NCBI GenBank assembly: GCA_902777855.1
Contig: CACYVN010000007.1
Location: forward strand, 62,001 to 126,000
Direction of reading: 5' to 3'
DNA length: 64,000 bases
DNA from: an uncultured bacterium
GTDB taxonomy: Bacteria > Cyanobacteriota > Vampirovibrionia > Gastranaerophilales > Gastranaerophilaceae
The stretch's first letter is position 1. Every line of letters starts with the position of its first letter. The notes beneath the pieces are model-generated. The model did not search any database. It saw only the letters and a program-made list of their open reading frames with translations, and was not told where the DNA came from. Below, in pieces: positions 33,356 through 42,338 of the stretch. Position numbers and translations under genes: made by a program.

Positions 33356-33494
33356 ATAAGATTTAAGTGTAGTCGAAACACTAAATATAAATAGTTCATT
33401 AACCCCAAAACATATAAACTCCTAAATAATAAACACTAAAAGAGACCATTAGGATGCAGAAAACGACCCACTCACTTGTTGAGTGGTTTTTTTT
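33356..33494 (+). ncRNA. Candidate small RNA of about 139 nt
   Basis: The interval runs from a consensus promoter to a strong terminator and has no credible coding frame. The 5' half contains AGTGTAGTCGAAACACT, a small hairpin (AGTGT/ACACT). The middle is unstructured and A-rich with AAACTCCTAAA. I do not recognise the RNA family. Confidence 0.5.
33468..33494 (+). terminator. Intrinsic terminator of candidate ncRNA
   Basis: CCACTCA/TGAGTGG with loop CTTGT, followed by a run of eight T. Confidence 0.88.
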
Positions 33495-33735
33495 ACCCGC
33501 CGAGCAGAGCCACGAGCGAAAGCGAGAACCCGACACTGAAACGGCGGCACGACTGTGACGTCGTTGGAAGTGGAGGTGGTGGCGTTTACTGCGAGGCGGT
33601 AGCAAGAGCAGAGCCACGAACGAAGTGAGAGACCGGCACCGCAACGGCATCACAAGGGTGATGGCGTTGAGAGTGAAGGCGTTGACGTTTATTACGAGGC
33701 GGGGAATGCCCGAGCAGAGGAATGAGCATTAGTTA
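33495..33735. repeat. GC-rich tandem repeat of about 104 bp units
   Basis: Two diverged units (from 33502 and 33606) and a partial third (33712) begin GAGCAGAG. Each unit holds GCGAG/GTGAGAG arms, a central small hairpin with varying sequence (for example CATCAC-AAGG-GTGATG) and a GTTTAYTRCGAGGCGG end. Related to the insert at 40354-40425. With 33237-33320 (nothing seen) and the ncRNA this explains the 556-base gene-free stretch. Confidence 0.65.
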
Positions 33736-33792
33736 AAATGATTGTTGAAATCGACTATACAAGTTTTTAGCAATTTATTGTATAATACTAAT

Positions 33793-34173
33793 ATGAAATT
33801 TGAGAGCTTATTGAATATAAATAATCCGTCTGGAAGATTTGAATTTTTTAAATATTCAATCGCTATTGTATTTTTTCAAACACTATTTGCATTTACTTTT
33901 ATATTTTTGACAAATGATGTCTTTGGACTGAAATCAATATTTTGGTTTCCTTTTGTGTTTGTTATTTTTATAGAACTGCCATTATTTTATTTGTATTTTA
34001 TTCAATGTTCGAAACGGCTTTGGGATATTACCGGAAGTAAAAAGGTTGGAATTTTAACAAACATTATTTTATTTATTATTTCGTTTATCGGAATGATTGG
34101 TTTTCCTTTGATAACTGTTATAATTTACCTGATATTGATTTTATTTCGTGGAAAAATTGTCAAAGATGAATAA
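33793..34173 (+). CDS. DUF805 family membrane protein
   Basis: A 126-residue protein with a polar start containing SGRFEFFKYSIAIVFF, the DUF805 opening, then about four hydrophobic helices with CSKRLWDITGSKK between, where the family has R-R-L-x-D. Function of the family is unknown. TATAAT lies six bases before the ATG, so the transcript may be leaderless. It overlaps the next gene by eight bases. Confidence 0.7.
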   Translation: MKFESLLNINNPSGRFEFFKYSIAIVFFQTLFAFTFIFLTNDVFGLKSIFWFPFVFVIFIELPLFYLYFIQCSKRLWDITGSKKVGILTNIILFIISFIGMIGFPLITVIIYLILILFRGKIVKDE

Positions 34174-35014
34174 AATATTTTATTTAACACTGCTGATTTT
34201 AGTTTATTGTTGTATGCCTGTTTTTGCGTATGATTTGGATACATCGGTTAACTCTCAGATTGAACAAAAATATGATTCAAATAAGTTGAATAAAGATATG
34301 AAAGTTAATCAAACAGATACAAATTTAAATAACAAACCTCCCAAAACTACTCCTGTATTTGACAATTCAACACCGACGGTAACAAAGGTTACCAACACTG
34401 TTAAAAATAAAATTTCTAATATTACAAACGTAAAAACTGGTACAAAAATACCTTCCGGTACGAAATTTACCGTCAAATCTAATGCAGCAGTTTCAGGCTG
34501 GAGCGGAGTTAATTCTTTACTGACTTTTTCTTCAACAAATGCTGTTTATAAATCCGGAATCACAATTCCTGCAGGAACACAGTTTAAAGGTGTAATATCA
34601 GCTTCTCACAGCGGGCAAATAACAGGCAACGGCGGTTTAATCAAAATTAAAATTACGAGTATGACCTTAAACGGAAAAACAATCCCTGTTGAGGGTAAAA
34701 TAACAAAAGCGAACTCAAAGAATATATTTTTTAACAATATAAAAGGGGCAAGACAATATTTACAGGGAATTGATAACAAAATCAATCAGGGTATAAATTT
34801 CTACAAAAAAGCCAGAAATTTATCTTCCCAGATGTCATCAAATCCGCTCGGAACAATACTTTCTCCATTACCTACAATAACCGGATGGCTTGGCTCTGCT
34901 GTTTGTACTGTTGCATCCCCTGTTACAGGGTTAACCCAAAAGGGTAAAAATATTTCGCTCCCGTCAGGTACGGTTTATGAAATAAAATTAACTCAGGATG
35001 CATATATAAACTAA
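34166..35014 (+). CDS. Secreted protein with paired beta-barrel-like segments
   Basis: A 282-residue protein with a signal peptide (MNKIFYLTLLILVYCCMPVFAY). Residues 20-85 are Thr/Asn-rich linker. Two similar segments, KIPSGTKFTVKSNAAVSGW and ITIPAGTQFKGVISASHSG, with a closing LPSGTVYEIKLTQDAYI, recall the IPxGT pattern of VirB10/TrbI-type periplasmic beta-barrels, though the rest of that family is missing. Coupled to a DUF805 gene. Probably periplasmic; specific role unknown. Confidence 0.6.
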   Translation: MNKIFYLTLLILVYCCMPVFAYDLDTSVNSQIEQKYDSNKLNKDMKVNQTDTNLNNKPPKTTPVFDNSTPTVTKVTNTVKNKISNITNVKTGTKIPSGTKFTVKSNAAVSGWSGVNSLLTFSSTNAVYKSGITIPAGTQFKGVISASHSGQITGNGGLIKIKITSMTLNGKTIPVEGKITKANSKNIFFNNIKGARQYLQGIDNKINQGINFYKKARNLSSQMSSNPLGTILSPLPTITGWLGSAVCTVASPVTGLTQKGKNISLPSGTVYEIKLTQDAYIN

Positions 35015-35050
35015 AAAGCGATAAGATTTTAATCTTACCGCTTTTTGTTA
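35013..35050. terminator. Bidirectional terminator
   Basis: AAAAAGCGATAAGATT/AATCTTACCGCTTTTT with a short loop between convergent genes; T-rich on the plus side, A-rich on the other. Confidence 0.85.
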
Positions 35051-35064
35051 TGAGTTTTTTGTTA

Positions 35065-36213
35065 TTATGCATTGAATGTTTTGAATGAAGATTCAACGTT
35101 TTTAGAAATAACTTTCTTAACAGCATCCATTTCTGTAGAGATTGCATTTTCTTCAGTATCGAGTTGTTTAAGCTTGAGTTCCAAATTCTTATCCTGAACT
35201 TGAATGATACCGATTTTAGCGTTAATTTCTTCAATTTTCTGATCATATACCGCTTTATCGTAGTAGTATTGATTCATTGCGTTGTTGTATGCATTATCAT
35301 CAGTTTCGGTTGTTGTAGTTAATTCATATCTTGTACCTGATGTATGTGTTTCATCATCATATATGTATAATGCCTGATATCTGCCTGAAGCATCTTTTTC
35401 AACTTTTGCTTCCGCATTTTTGATTTCTCTTGTTTCTGTAGTTTCGCCGAACATATATGCTCTGATACCACCTAATGATAAAGTTGTTTTTTCATTGTAA
35501 TCAATATTTTCGGTTTCTGATACACCGTAGAATACAGCTTCAAAATTGCCTGTTGAAGAATTTTGAACATATCTTACAAGCCAGTTGCTTTCAGCATATT
35601 TTTCTTCAGCCATTGCTCTGTATTGATTTTCAACTTTTAATTTGTTGAGGATTTCACTGTTAGAATATTGGTTAGCAACATTTGCCGGGATACCTGCATC
35701 AATAAATCTTGCAAGATATTGTGCTCTTGATGTATCGTCCAATGATTCAGGAACAGTGAACGTTGTATCATCTTTTTTGCTGCCCATTGAATACTGCAAA
35801 ATAACCGGTCCTATAGCATAAGTTGAAGCTGTAGGAGAAGTGCTTGAACCAATTTTTGTTCCTGTACCTGCTTTGTTTGAAATTACGTTAGTACCGTTTA
35901 CGACCATATTGTTTGATGGAATTTCCTGAACATAATTTAACATGTAGATACCGTCATTTTTGGTTGTTTTGGTAGCAACAATTGAAGTTACGGTATTCTT
36001 TTCAGTACCGTCTTCAAATGTATAAGTAATTTTTGTGTAATCGTCTGTTGACGGAGGAATCGGAACTGACATAGACGTTAACTGACTATAGTAGTTAGCC
36101 GATTCGTTAGACAATGTTGTACGCTGTTGGTTAATCTGTTGACCTTCGTATTCAACATTGGTCTTGCGAGCCGTCAAAGTTAGAAATCTAGCTTGTGATG
36201 CTGACATTCCCAT
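35065..36213 (-). CDS. ASQAR-type coiled-coil protein 1, sigma-28 controlled
   Basis: A 382-residue protein with a coiled-coil N-terminus (MGMSASQARFLTLTARKTN to about residue 50) and C-terminus (last 75 residues: EEINAKIGIIQVQDKNLELK to SKNVESSFKTFNA) around a Thr/Ser-rich variable centre. The paralogue at 52226-54058 shares both ends, not the middle. Such architecture recalls flagellar rod, hook or filament proteins and type III substrates. A sigma-28-like promoter lies upstream. AAAGGA precedes the start. No Cys, no Sec signal peptide. Export by a type III route is inferred. Confidence 0.75.
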   Translation of the reverse strand: MGMSASQARFLTLTARKTNVEYEGQQINQQRTTLSNESANYYSQLTSMSVPIPPSTDDYTKITYTFEDGTEKNTVTSIVATKTTKNDGIYMLNYVQEIPSNNMVVNGTNVISNKAGTGTKIGSSTSPTASTYAIGPVILQYSMGSKKDDTTFTVPESLDDTSRAQYLARFIDAGIPANVANQYSNSEILNKLKVENQYRAMAEEKYAESNWLVRYVQNSSTGNFEAVFYGVSETENIDYNEKTTLSLGGIRAYMFGETTETREIKNAEAKVEKDASGRYQALYIYDDETHTSGTRYELTTTTETDDNAYNNAMNQYYYDKAVYDQKIEEINAKIGIIQVQDKNLELKLKQLDTEENAISTEMDAVKKVISKNVESSFKTFNA

Positions 36214-36257
36214 AGTGTGTAACGTCCTTTCTTAGTTTCTTTGTTCTTACATGTACC

Positions 36258-36285
36258 TTATCGGCACGAAACACCATGAAATTCA
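36258..36285 (-). promoter_or_regulatory. sigma-28 (FliA)-type promoter
   Basis: On the minus strand TGAATTTC-N12-GCCGATAA, 45 bases before the ASQAR protein 1 start. The -10 is a perfect match to the flagellar sigma consensus GCCGATAA and the -35 is close to TAAAGTTT. Spacing is identical to the promoter at 54106-54133. Confidence 0.7.
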
Positions 36286-36321
36286 GCGTTTTGCATGTTT
36301 TTGTTACATTTCTTTACAAAG

Positions 36322-36756
36322 TTATTTAAATACGCAGGTAATAAGAACCTCTTTACCGTTGGTACGAGACTCATTGACGGCTTCCTGAGCTGATAACGGA
36401 ATTATGTGTCCGTCGTTTAAAATTCCCTGAACCATGCATTTAACGGATTTATCGGTCTCATTATTTTCGGGTGCAAAAACTTTTCTTTCAAGTTCATCTA
36501 ATCTGTCAGTTATTTGTAAAATTTTAGTATCGGTTTCATTATTATTTGCATTTTGAGTTGTAAAATCTCCGGAGTATTCAATGTTGTTTCCCTGTTCTGC
36601 AACAACAGACGGATTGTTATTTATTGTTTCCGTTTGGGCGGCATTCATTTTTTTAGCGGCAACATCTTTTGTATTTGTATAAATTGCAGCAACAACAAAA
36701 ATAAACATTAATATAAAACCCGCTGTTATCATTCTGTATTTGCTAAACTCCTGCAT
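36322..36756 (-). CDS. Hypothetical membrane-anchored protein
   Basis: A 144-residue protein starting MQEFSKYRMITAGFILMF after AAAGGAGAA. One helix (residues 10-29) precedes an Asn/Thr-rich linker, a short coiled coil (ILQITDRLDELERKVF) and a C-terminal domain with two Cys (VKCMVQGIL, VLITCVFK) that may form a disulfide. Probably anchored with its C-terminus outside. It lies just upstream of the sigma-28 promoter of ASQAR protein 1, same strand. Confidence 0.6.
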   Translation of the reverse strand: MQEFSKYRMITAGFILMFIFVVAAIYTNTKDVAAKKMNAAQTETINNNPSVVAEQGNNIEYSGDFTTQNANNNETDTKILQITDRLDELERKVFAPENNETDKSVKCMVQGILNDGHIIPLSAQEAVNESRTNGKEVLITCVFK

Positions 36757-36870
36757 AATATTTCTCCTTTTATTAATATATATTAGCACAAGTTATAAAA
36801 AATTAGTTTATATTAATTTTGCAAATAACTTATTTATTAATTATTATAAAATTATTATGAGGGGATAATT

Positions 36871-37308
36871 ATGACAGTATTAAAAATCGAACGTTTGGAA
36901 AATAACAGGATTTTACCTGAATATAAAACAGACGGAGCTGCAGGAATGGATTTATGTGCGGCAATATCAGAACCGATTATATTGAAGCCATTAGAGCGCA
37001 AGCTTATTCCGACCGGGCTTAAAATTGAACTTGAGCATGGTTATGAAGCTCAAATCCGTCCTCGTTCCGGATTATCAATAAAGCATGGCATAACATTAAT
37101 TAATTGTGTAGGTACGATTGATGAAGATTACAGAGGGGAAGTCTGTGTCCCTGTTGTTAATATTTCAAACGAAGAATACACAATTACTCCGGATGAGCGC
37201 ATAGCTCAGATGATTATAGCAAAAGTTGAGCAGGCACAACTTGAAGTAGTGACAGAACTGTCTGAAACAGTCAGAGGTGAAGGCGGATTTGGTTCAACAG
37301 GGAAGTAA
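36871..37308 (+). CDS. dut: dUTP diphosphatase
   Basis: A 145-residue trimeric dUTPase converting dUTP to dUMP and PPi. All five motifs are present: AAGMDLCA, RPRSGLSIKHG, GTIDEDYRGEV, RIAQMII and GEGGFGSTGK. A GAGGGG site precedes the ATG. Monocistronic. The released PPi is a substrate for the membrane pyrophosphatase at 5787. Confidence 0.97.
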   Translation: MTVLKIERLENNRILPEYKTDGAAGMDLCAAISEPIILKPLERKLIPTGLKIELEHGYEAQIRPRSGLSIKHGITLINCVGTIDEDYRGEVCVPVVNISNEEYTITPDERIAQMIIAKVEQAQLEVVTELSETVRGEGGFGSTGK

Positions 37309-37313
37309 TTTTA

Positions 37314-37421
37314 TTGTCATTACGAGCAAACAAAGTTTGCGTTGTAATCTCATAATTCTATTACCATCAGCATTAAAGGATGATATTGCCACGAAATCGT
37401 AGACAATTTTTGTAGTGGCAT
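37314..37421. repeat. REP-like double hairpin between dut and gltD
   Basis: Two imperfect hairpins: ATTACGAGCAAAC...GTTTGC...GTAAT (37319-37348) and TGCCAC...GTGGCA (37387-37420). The sequence GTCATTACGAGC...GTAATCTC...GCCACGAAATC follows the pattern of intergenic REP-like elements seen in many bacterial genomes. Confidence 0.55.
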
Positions 37422-37427
37422 AAATAA

Positions 37428-38801
37428 TTATTTTGCTAACATTTCATTAATGGCCTTAGCTGCTTTTTTACCTGCTCCCATAGCATTAATTGCGTTTGAT
37501 TCTCCGACAGGTGCAACGTCACCGCCCGCATAAACACACGGAATATTTGTCGCCCTTGTTTCACCGTCAACCGTTATATACCCTTTTTTATCCGTAACTA
37601 TTTCCAGTCCGTCATATTGCGCACTGCGCTGAATAATCGGGTTCGGGTTTGTGCCTAACGCAACAATTACGGTATCAACATCTTCAACCGTAAATTCACC
37701 CGTTCCCACAGGTCTGCGTCTGCCCGATTCATCAGGTTCGCCAAGTTCCATTTTTTCAAATTTCATTCCGTCAACATATCCGTCTTTTTCAAGTATTTCA
37801 ACAGGTGCGTGTAAAAATTTGAAAACAATTCCTTCTTCTTTTGCATGACGAATTTCTTCAAGTCTTGCAGGTAATTCTTTTTCCGTACGGCGATACATAA
37901 TAGAAACTTCTTCAAAACCTACTCGAACGGCAGTTCTTGCGGCATCCATCGCAACATTGCCTCCGCCGATTATTGCGGCTTTTTTGCCAACACGCAAAGG
38001 TGTAGGTGAATCTTGTCTGCCTGCACCCATCAAATTTACTCTTGTCAAAAATTCATTTGCACTATATACTCCGTTTAAGTTTTCGCCTTTTATGTGCATC
38101 ATTTTTGGCAAGCCTGCGCCCGAACAAATGAATATTGCAGCAAAACCGTCTTCTTTTAGTTGTTTCAAAGTTATTGATTTTCCTACAATTACGTTTGTTT
38201 TAAATTCAACTCCCATTTTTTTGAGGTTGTCAATTTCCCTGTCTAAGAATGTTCTTGGGAGTCTGAATGGCGGAATACCATATCTTAAAACGCCGCCCAA
38301 CTTGTGCAGAGCCTCAAACACAACGACTTCATGTCCTGCTTTTCTTAAATCTGCTGCGGCGGTAATTCCGGCGCAACCGGAGCCGACGACAGCGACCCTT
38401 TTGCCGCTTGGAATAATTTCAGTTTCTGAAGCCTTTGTATTATCCCCGACATATCTTTCCAAAGCGCCTATGGCAACACTTTCGCCTTTAATCCCCAAAA
38501 CGCAATTGCCTTCACATTGTCTTTCCTGAGGGCAAACACGACCGCAGACAGACGGAAGCATGCTCGTCTGGCGAATTATATCGCCAGCCTTATCAAGTTC
38601 ATCATTTTTTAAGGCTTCAATAAAATCAGGGATTTTAATATTAACAGGGCAACCCTGAACACAGCGGGGATTTTTGCAGTGCAGACAACGTGATGCCTCA
38701 AGTTTAACCTGCTCGGGGGTTAAATTACTTTCTACCGCATCAAAATTTGAACGGCGTTCTATTTTATCCTGTTCTTTTACTCTCTGTCTGTCAACTGCCA
38801 T
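37428..38801 (-). CDS. gltD: NADPH-dependent glutamate synthase small subunit-type oxidoreductase
   Basis: A 457-residue flavoprotein. N-terminal cysteine clusters (CLHCKNPRCVQGCPVN; CGRVCPQERQCEGNC) bind 4Fe-4S; a FAD Rossmann motif (VAVVGSGCAGITAAADLRKAGH) and an NADPH motif (AAIIGGGNVAMDAARTAVRVG) follow. The type is the GltD/GltA family that feeds electrons to glutamate synthase or, with a partner, to NfnAB-type bifurcation. No large subunit adjoins, so it may act as the stand-alone homotetrameric form. Monocistronic. Confidence 0.88.
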   Translation of the reverse strand: MAVDRQRVKEQDKIERRSNFDAVESNLTPEQVKLEASRCLHCKNPRCVQGCPVNIKIPDFIEALKNDELDKAGDIIRQTSMLPSVCGRVCPQERQCEGNCVLGIKGESVAIGALERYVGDNTKASETEIIPSGKRVAVVGSGCAGITAAADLRKAGHEVVVFEALHKLGGVLRYGIPPFRLPRTFLDREIDNLKKMGVEFKTNVIVGKSITLKQLKEDGFAAIFICSGAGLPKMMHIKGENLNGVYSANEFLTRVNLMGAGRQDSPTPLRVGKKAAIIGGGNVAMDAARTAVRVGFEEVSIMYRRTEKELPARLEEIRHAKEEGIVFKFLHAPVEILEKDGYVDGMKFEKMELGEPDESGRRRPVGTGEFTVEDVDTVIVALGTNPNPIIQRSAQYDGLEIVTDKKGYITVDGETRATNIPCVYAGGDVAPVGESNAINAMGAGKKAAKAINEMLAK

Positions 38802-38913
38802 AATACTATCCCTTCTAATAATGTATATTTTTTTATATTTTAATTTAAACCCGCATGTAACGCAAGAAATTTTTAATGTAAAATAAGATTGTTCAATTTA
38901 AAAAGGATTTTAT

Positions 38914-40134
38914 ATGTATAGTTTTAATGAGAATAATTCATTATTCGGATTTGACGGAATATTAAACCGCAGAAATTATATTGTAAATATATTGATTGTA
39001 GAGGCAATCGTGCAGTCATTAATTGCCACTCCGCTACTGATTGCGGTATTTATGAGTAACAATTTAACAGGTGCAATTTTGGGCGGCGGTACAATGCCAA
39101 AATGGTGGTATTTTGTTATGTGTGTTTCAAGTTTTTTGAGTTCTGTTATGTATATGCCCTCAATTGTGCGCAGATTTAGAGATATTATGGGAAATTCTGG
39201 CAAAGACGATGTAAAATCATTTGCCATATTTACTTTTATAATTCTTATATTAAGTATTCCCGCAAGTTTTACCCAAGATATGTTTCTTGCATCATTTAAA
39301 TTTATCGGATTGATAATATTGATTTCTCTTGCCTGTATAAGAGGCAAAGTGACGGGTTTTCTGCCCAAAAGCCCGGTTGCAGAATTTAACTGGGGTGCGT
39401 TTATAGGAACATGGATTTGGGGATTATTCAATAAAAGTTTTAAAACACTATGGGCTTTGCCGTTAAGTTTTACTATGGGTGCTCTGCCGTTTTACATTGT
39501 ATGCGGTTTAAAGGGGAATGAATGGGCTTATGAAAAATCAAAGAACAAAGATATACAAACATTTCATTCAAAGCAAAAAATTCAGACAATTATATGGACT
39601 GTAATACTTCCTGTAATATCTTTCGTATTTATAATATTCGGGAGTATTTTTGTATACAAATTTGTATCGGGCTACACAAAATCGCATCCGGATTTTACAA
39701 AGCAGGCTGTTGAATATTATGTAAATACTGAATCTAAAGCAGCTGTGTCTAAGTTTGACAAAATTGAATTAGGGGCAGGCGAATACAAGTTTTATATTGA
39801 CCCTAAAAAATGGGCAAATTCTTCTTACAAAGAAAAAATGGCTGATTTTGATATGGCAAGCGGATATGTAATGCTCCAAACATTAAATGACAGCAATATT
39901 ATTGATGCATTTTCAAACGCTTCAACAAGCAATATTATGAATAAAATCAAGATTTATTCAACTTATAACGATGAACTTTTGGGTGAATATCATTTAGATC
40001 CTGAGGTTATAAATGAATTTATGGACGAAATAAAAAACAATCCGGACGTAAAAAATAACCCTGAAATAAAAAACAAATTGTTAGATAAAATCAAAAAAGG
40101 ATACAGATTTAATTCACATCCGGCACTGCCGTAA
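38914..40134 (+). CDS. DUF805/DUF2628-like multi-span membrane protein
   Basis: A 406-residue protein. The N-terminal half (FGFDGILNRRNYIVNILIVEA, YMPSIVRRFRDIMGNS) looks like DUF805. The centre (NWGAFIGTWIWGLFNKSFKTLWALP, GLKGNEWAYEKSK) has the pattern of DUF2628-type proteins. A further helix (about residues 228-252) and a soluble 150-residue tail follow. AAAAAGGA precedes the ATG. Function unknown. Confidence 0.65.
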   Translation: MYSFNENNSLFGFDGILNRRNYIVNILIVEAIVQSLIATPLLIAVFMSNNLTGAILGGGTMPKWWYFVMCVSSFLSSVMYMPSIVRRFRDIMGNSGKDDVKSFAIFTFIILILSIPASFTQDMFLASFKFIGLIILISLACIRGKVTGFLPKSPVAEFNWGAFIGTWIWGLFNKSFKTLWALPLSFTMGALPFYIVCGLKGNEWAYEKSKNKDIQTFHSKQKIQTIIWTVILPVISFVFIIFGSIFVYKFVSGYTKSHPDFTKQAVEYYVNTESKAAVSKFDKIELGAGEYKFYIDPKKWANSSYKEKMADFDMASGYVMLQTLNDSNIIDAFSNASTSNIMNKIKIYSTYNDELLGEYHLDPEVINEFMDEIKNNPDVKNNPEIKNKLLDKIKKGYRFNSHPALP

Positions 40135-40198
40135 ATTCAAAGAAAATATTGACAAGTTTTTTTGACTATGTAGAATTAAGGATGTGACAGTTCTGTAT

Positions 40199-40257
<59 letters not shown>

Positions 40258-40271
<14 letters not shown>

Positions 40272-40480
40272 ATTTTCAAAGGCTTGCGCTAAAGCAGGTC
40301 TTTTTTAGTGGCTTGATGAGAACCATCAATGCGAAGCATTGACTTGGTTCGAGCGCGAGCGAGCAGAGGCTGAAAGGGCACGACAAGGGTCGTGACCTGA
40401 AATGCCGTTTATTGCGAGCGAGCAAGACAATCCAGCCACCCCAGATTTTCAAAGGCTCCGTGAGGGGTCTTTTTTAGTTT
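40258..40480 (+). repeat. Duplicated tRNA-Gln 3' end with palindromic insert in the T-loop
   Basis: Positions 40258-40284 (27 bases: the end of the tRNA plus flank) recur at 40430-40456, each followed by a short hairpin and GGTCTTTTTTAGT. In the downstream copy the T-loop reads GGTTCGA (40346-40352), then about 77 bases of GC-rich palindrome with flanking GCGAGCGAGC repeats, then ATCCAGCCACCCCAG. Before it, TCAATG-CGAAG-CATTGA sits where an anticodon arm would be. Nothing else is seen in this 225-base gap. Confidence 0.8.
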
Positions 40481-40496
40481 ATAAAAATAAAAATTT

Positions 40497-41138
40497 CTAA
40501 TATATCGGTTCAACCGGTGTTCCGCCGAACAACCAATTTTTGAAAAATGGTTTTGAACCGTCTTTATTATAGTAAGTTTTATCAGGTTTCCCGCCGGCAT
40601 AAGATTCTATTTCAAGTTTCTTAGTACCGGTATCGGAATAAAAACCGGTATTTATATAATCATTACCTGATGTTTGTTCAACGAAGATATCGCCTTTTTT
40701 ATTTGTATAAAATTCTATATAATTTTTCCTTAATCCTGCGCTAAAGCCGACATGTACATCGTGAGGTTTACTTCCGTAACTTACAATATCAAGAATACTC
40801 CCTTTTTCTTTCGCAACAGAAACAACATTTTCTTCTCTTACCCTTTTAATTAAATTTTCAACGGATATGTTGCTGTCTGTTGATTTCCCTAATATACCAA
40901 ACAAACCTTTCAGTCCTCTTTCTTCAAAGATATTTTTTATAGTTGCAAAAAACGGTGTTTTGGTTATTTGGGCATCCATACTAATTTCATTAATCAACTC
41001 CCCGAATAAACCTTCCGCATTTTTTAATGTTTTAACGGGAGATTTTGCCCCAAATTTTAATGCTTCAGTATAACCTGTAAAATACGTATTCTTTTTTGCA
41101 GAGTAAACATTCAAACCATTAACAGCATCAATTTTCAT
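40497..41138 (-). CDS. Hypothetical protein with N-terminal aromatic-Gly motif
   Basis: A 213-residue soluble protein starting MKIDAVNGLNVYSAKKNTYFTG. The C-terminal half is beta-rich with a YYNKDGSKPFF repeat-like end, similar in style to MORN-like or toxin-immunity scaffolds but not assignable. Start chosen at the first ATG, after GAGGTATATAA. No membrane helix. Confidence 0.6.
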   Translation of the reverse strand: MKIDAVNGLNVYSAKKNTYFTGYTEALKFGAKSPVKTLKNAEGLFGELINEISMDAQITKTPFFATIKNIFEERGLKGLFGILGKSTDSNISVENLIKRVREENVVSVAKEKGSILDIVSYGSKPHDVHVGFSAGLRKNYIEFYTNKKGDIFVEQTSGNDYINTGFYSDTGTKKLEIESYAGGKPDKTYYNKDGSKPFFKNWLFGGTPVEPIY

Positions 41139-41291
41139 TTTATATACCTCAAAATTAGTATATCTTCAAGGATATATTGTATTAAAAGAATCACTTTGTC
41201 AATGGTAATTGGTAAATATTTATTAACTTGTAACATAATAAATATATTGTTGTAGTAATATCATAAAAGATAGATTTATGAGGATAAAATA

Positions 41292-42314
41292 ATGTCAGGA
41301 AGAAAAGCAAATATAGCCATATTGGGTGCAACCGGAGTTGTCGGCAGAGAGATTACAAAAATAGTTGATGAATTAAATATTGAATACAATACAATAAAAT
41401 TTTTATCCAGTGCAAAAAGTGCGGGAACAAAACTGACTTTTCAGGGTAAAGAATACACCGTAGAAGAAGCAAAACCCGAAAGTTTTGACGGAGTAAACAT
41501 AGTACTTGCTTCAGCAGGCGGTTCAACATCAAAGCTTTTTGCACCTGAAATAGTAAAAAGAGGCGGAGTTTTGATTGATAATTCTTCCGCATTCAGAATG
41601 GAAGAAGATGTACCTTTGGTTATTGTAGGGGCAAATGAAGATGATATTAAGTTGCACAAAGGTATTATTGCAAATCCGAACTGTTCAACTTCGCAGTTGA
41701 TGCTTGTTTTAAAACCGCTCAATGAAAAATTTAAAATTAAAAGGCTTATTGTTTCAACTTATCAGGCTGTTTCAGGAGCCGGTTTAAAAGCAATAAACGA
41801 ACTTCGGGAAAATACAAAAGCTGCATTGAACGGGGAAAAATTTGAACCAAGTGCATTCAAAAAAGAAATTGCGTTTAATGTGTTACCTCAAATTGATGTG
41901 TTCTGCGAAAACGGTTACACAAAAGAAGAAATGAAGGTTGTAAACGAAACCAAAAAGATTTTGCACCTTGATAAAAATGTTCCGATTTCGTGTACTGCCG
42001 CAAGGGTACCGGTATTTAACAGTCATTCAGAAGCCGTTGATATTGAATTTGAACAGAATGTTACACCGGATGAAGTAAGAGAAATTCTTAAAAACACTTT
42101 CGGGGTTAAAGTTATTGATAACCCCGACAATTTCGAATATCCGACCACAAAGGATTCTTCAGGTGTTGATCCTGTTTATGTCGGAAGAATCAGGAAAAAT
42201 CTTGCCTTTAATAATGGTATTACGCTCTGGTGCGTAGCAGATAATTTAAGAATTGGCGCAGCACTTAATACCGTAAGAATTTGTAAGGAAGTTATTAAAA
42301 AAGGTTTATTCTAA
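41292..42314 (+). CDS. asd: Aspartate-semialdehyde dehydrogenase
   Basis: A 340-residue NADPH-dependent enzyme reducing aspartyl phosphate to the semialdehyde on the way to Lys, Thr, Met and diaminopimelate. N-terminal ILGATGVVGREI binds NADP; the catalytic Cys is in NPNCSTSQLML; the His lies in VPVFNSHSEAVDIEF. GAGGA precedes the ATG. Monocistronic with a terminator. It feeds threonine synthesis (thrC, 26883). Confidence 0.97.
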   Translation: MSGRKANIAILGATGVVGREITKIVDELNIEYNTIKFLSSAKSAGTKLTFQGKEYTVEEAKPESFDGVNIVLASAGGSTSKLFAPEIVKRGGVLIDNSSAFRMEEDVPLVIVGANEDDIKLHKGIIANPNCSTSQLMLVLKPLNEKFKIKRLIVSTYQAVSGAGLKAINELRENTKAALNGEKFEPSAFKKEIAFNVLPQIDVFCENGYTKEEMKVVNETKKILHLDKNVPISCTAARVPVFNSHSEAVDIEFEQNVTPDEVREILKNTFGVKVIDNPDNFEYPTTKDSSGVDPVYVGRIRKNLAFNNGITLWCVADNLRIGAALNTVRICKEVIKKGLF

Positions 42315-42338
42315 ATTATTTTTAATAAAAATCACAAT

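Noticed and set aside
33399-33653. Minus-strand open frame of 84 codons in the GC-rich repeat
   Set aside because: It is Arg/Leu/Ser-rich, crosses the ncRNA terminator and repeat units, and has no ribosome-binding site.
33502-33735. CRISPR array considered for the tandem repeat
   Set aside because: Units are about 104 bases, diverged throughout, with no short identical repeats and unique spacers, and no cas genes.
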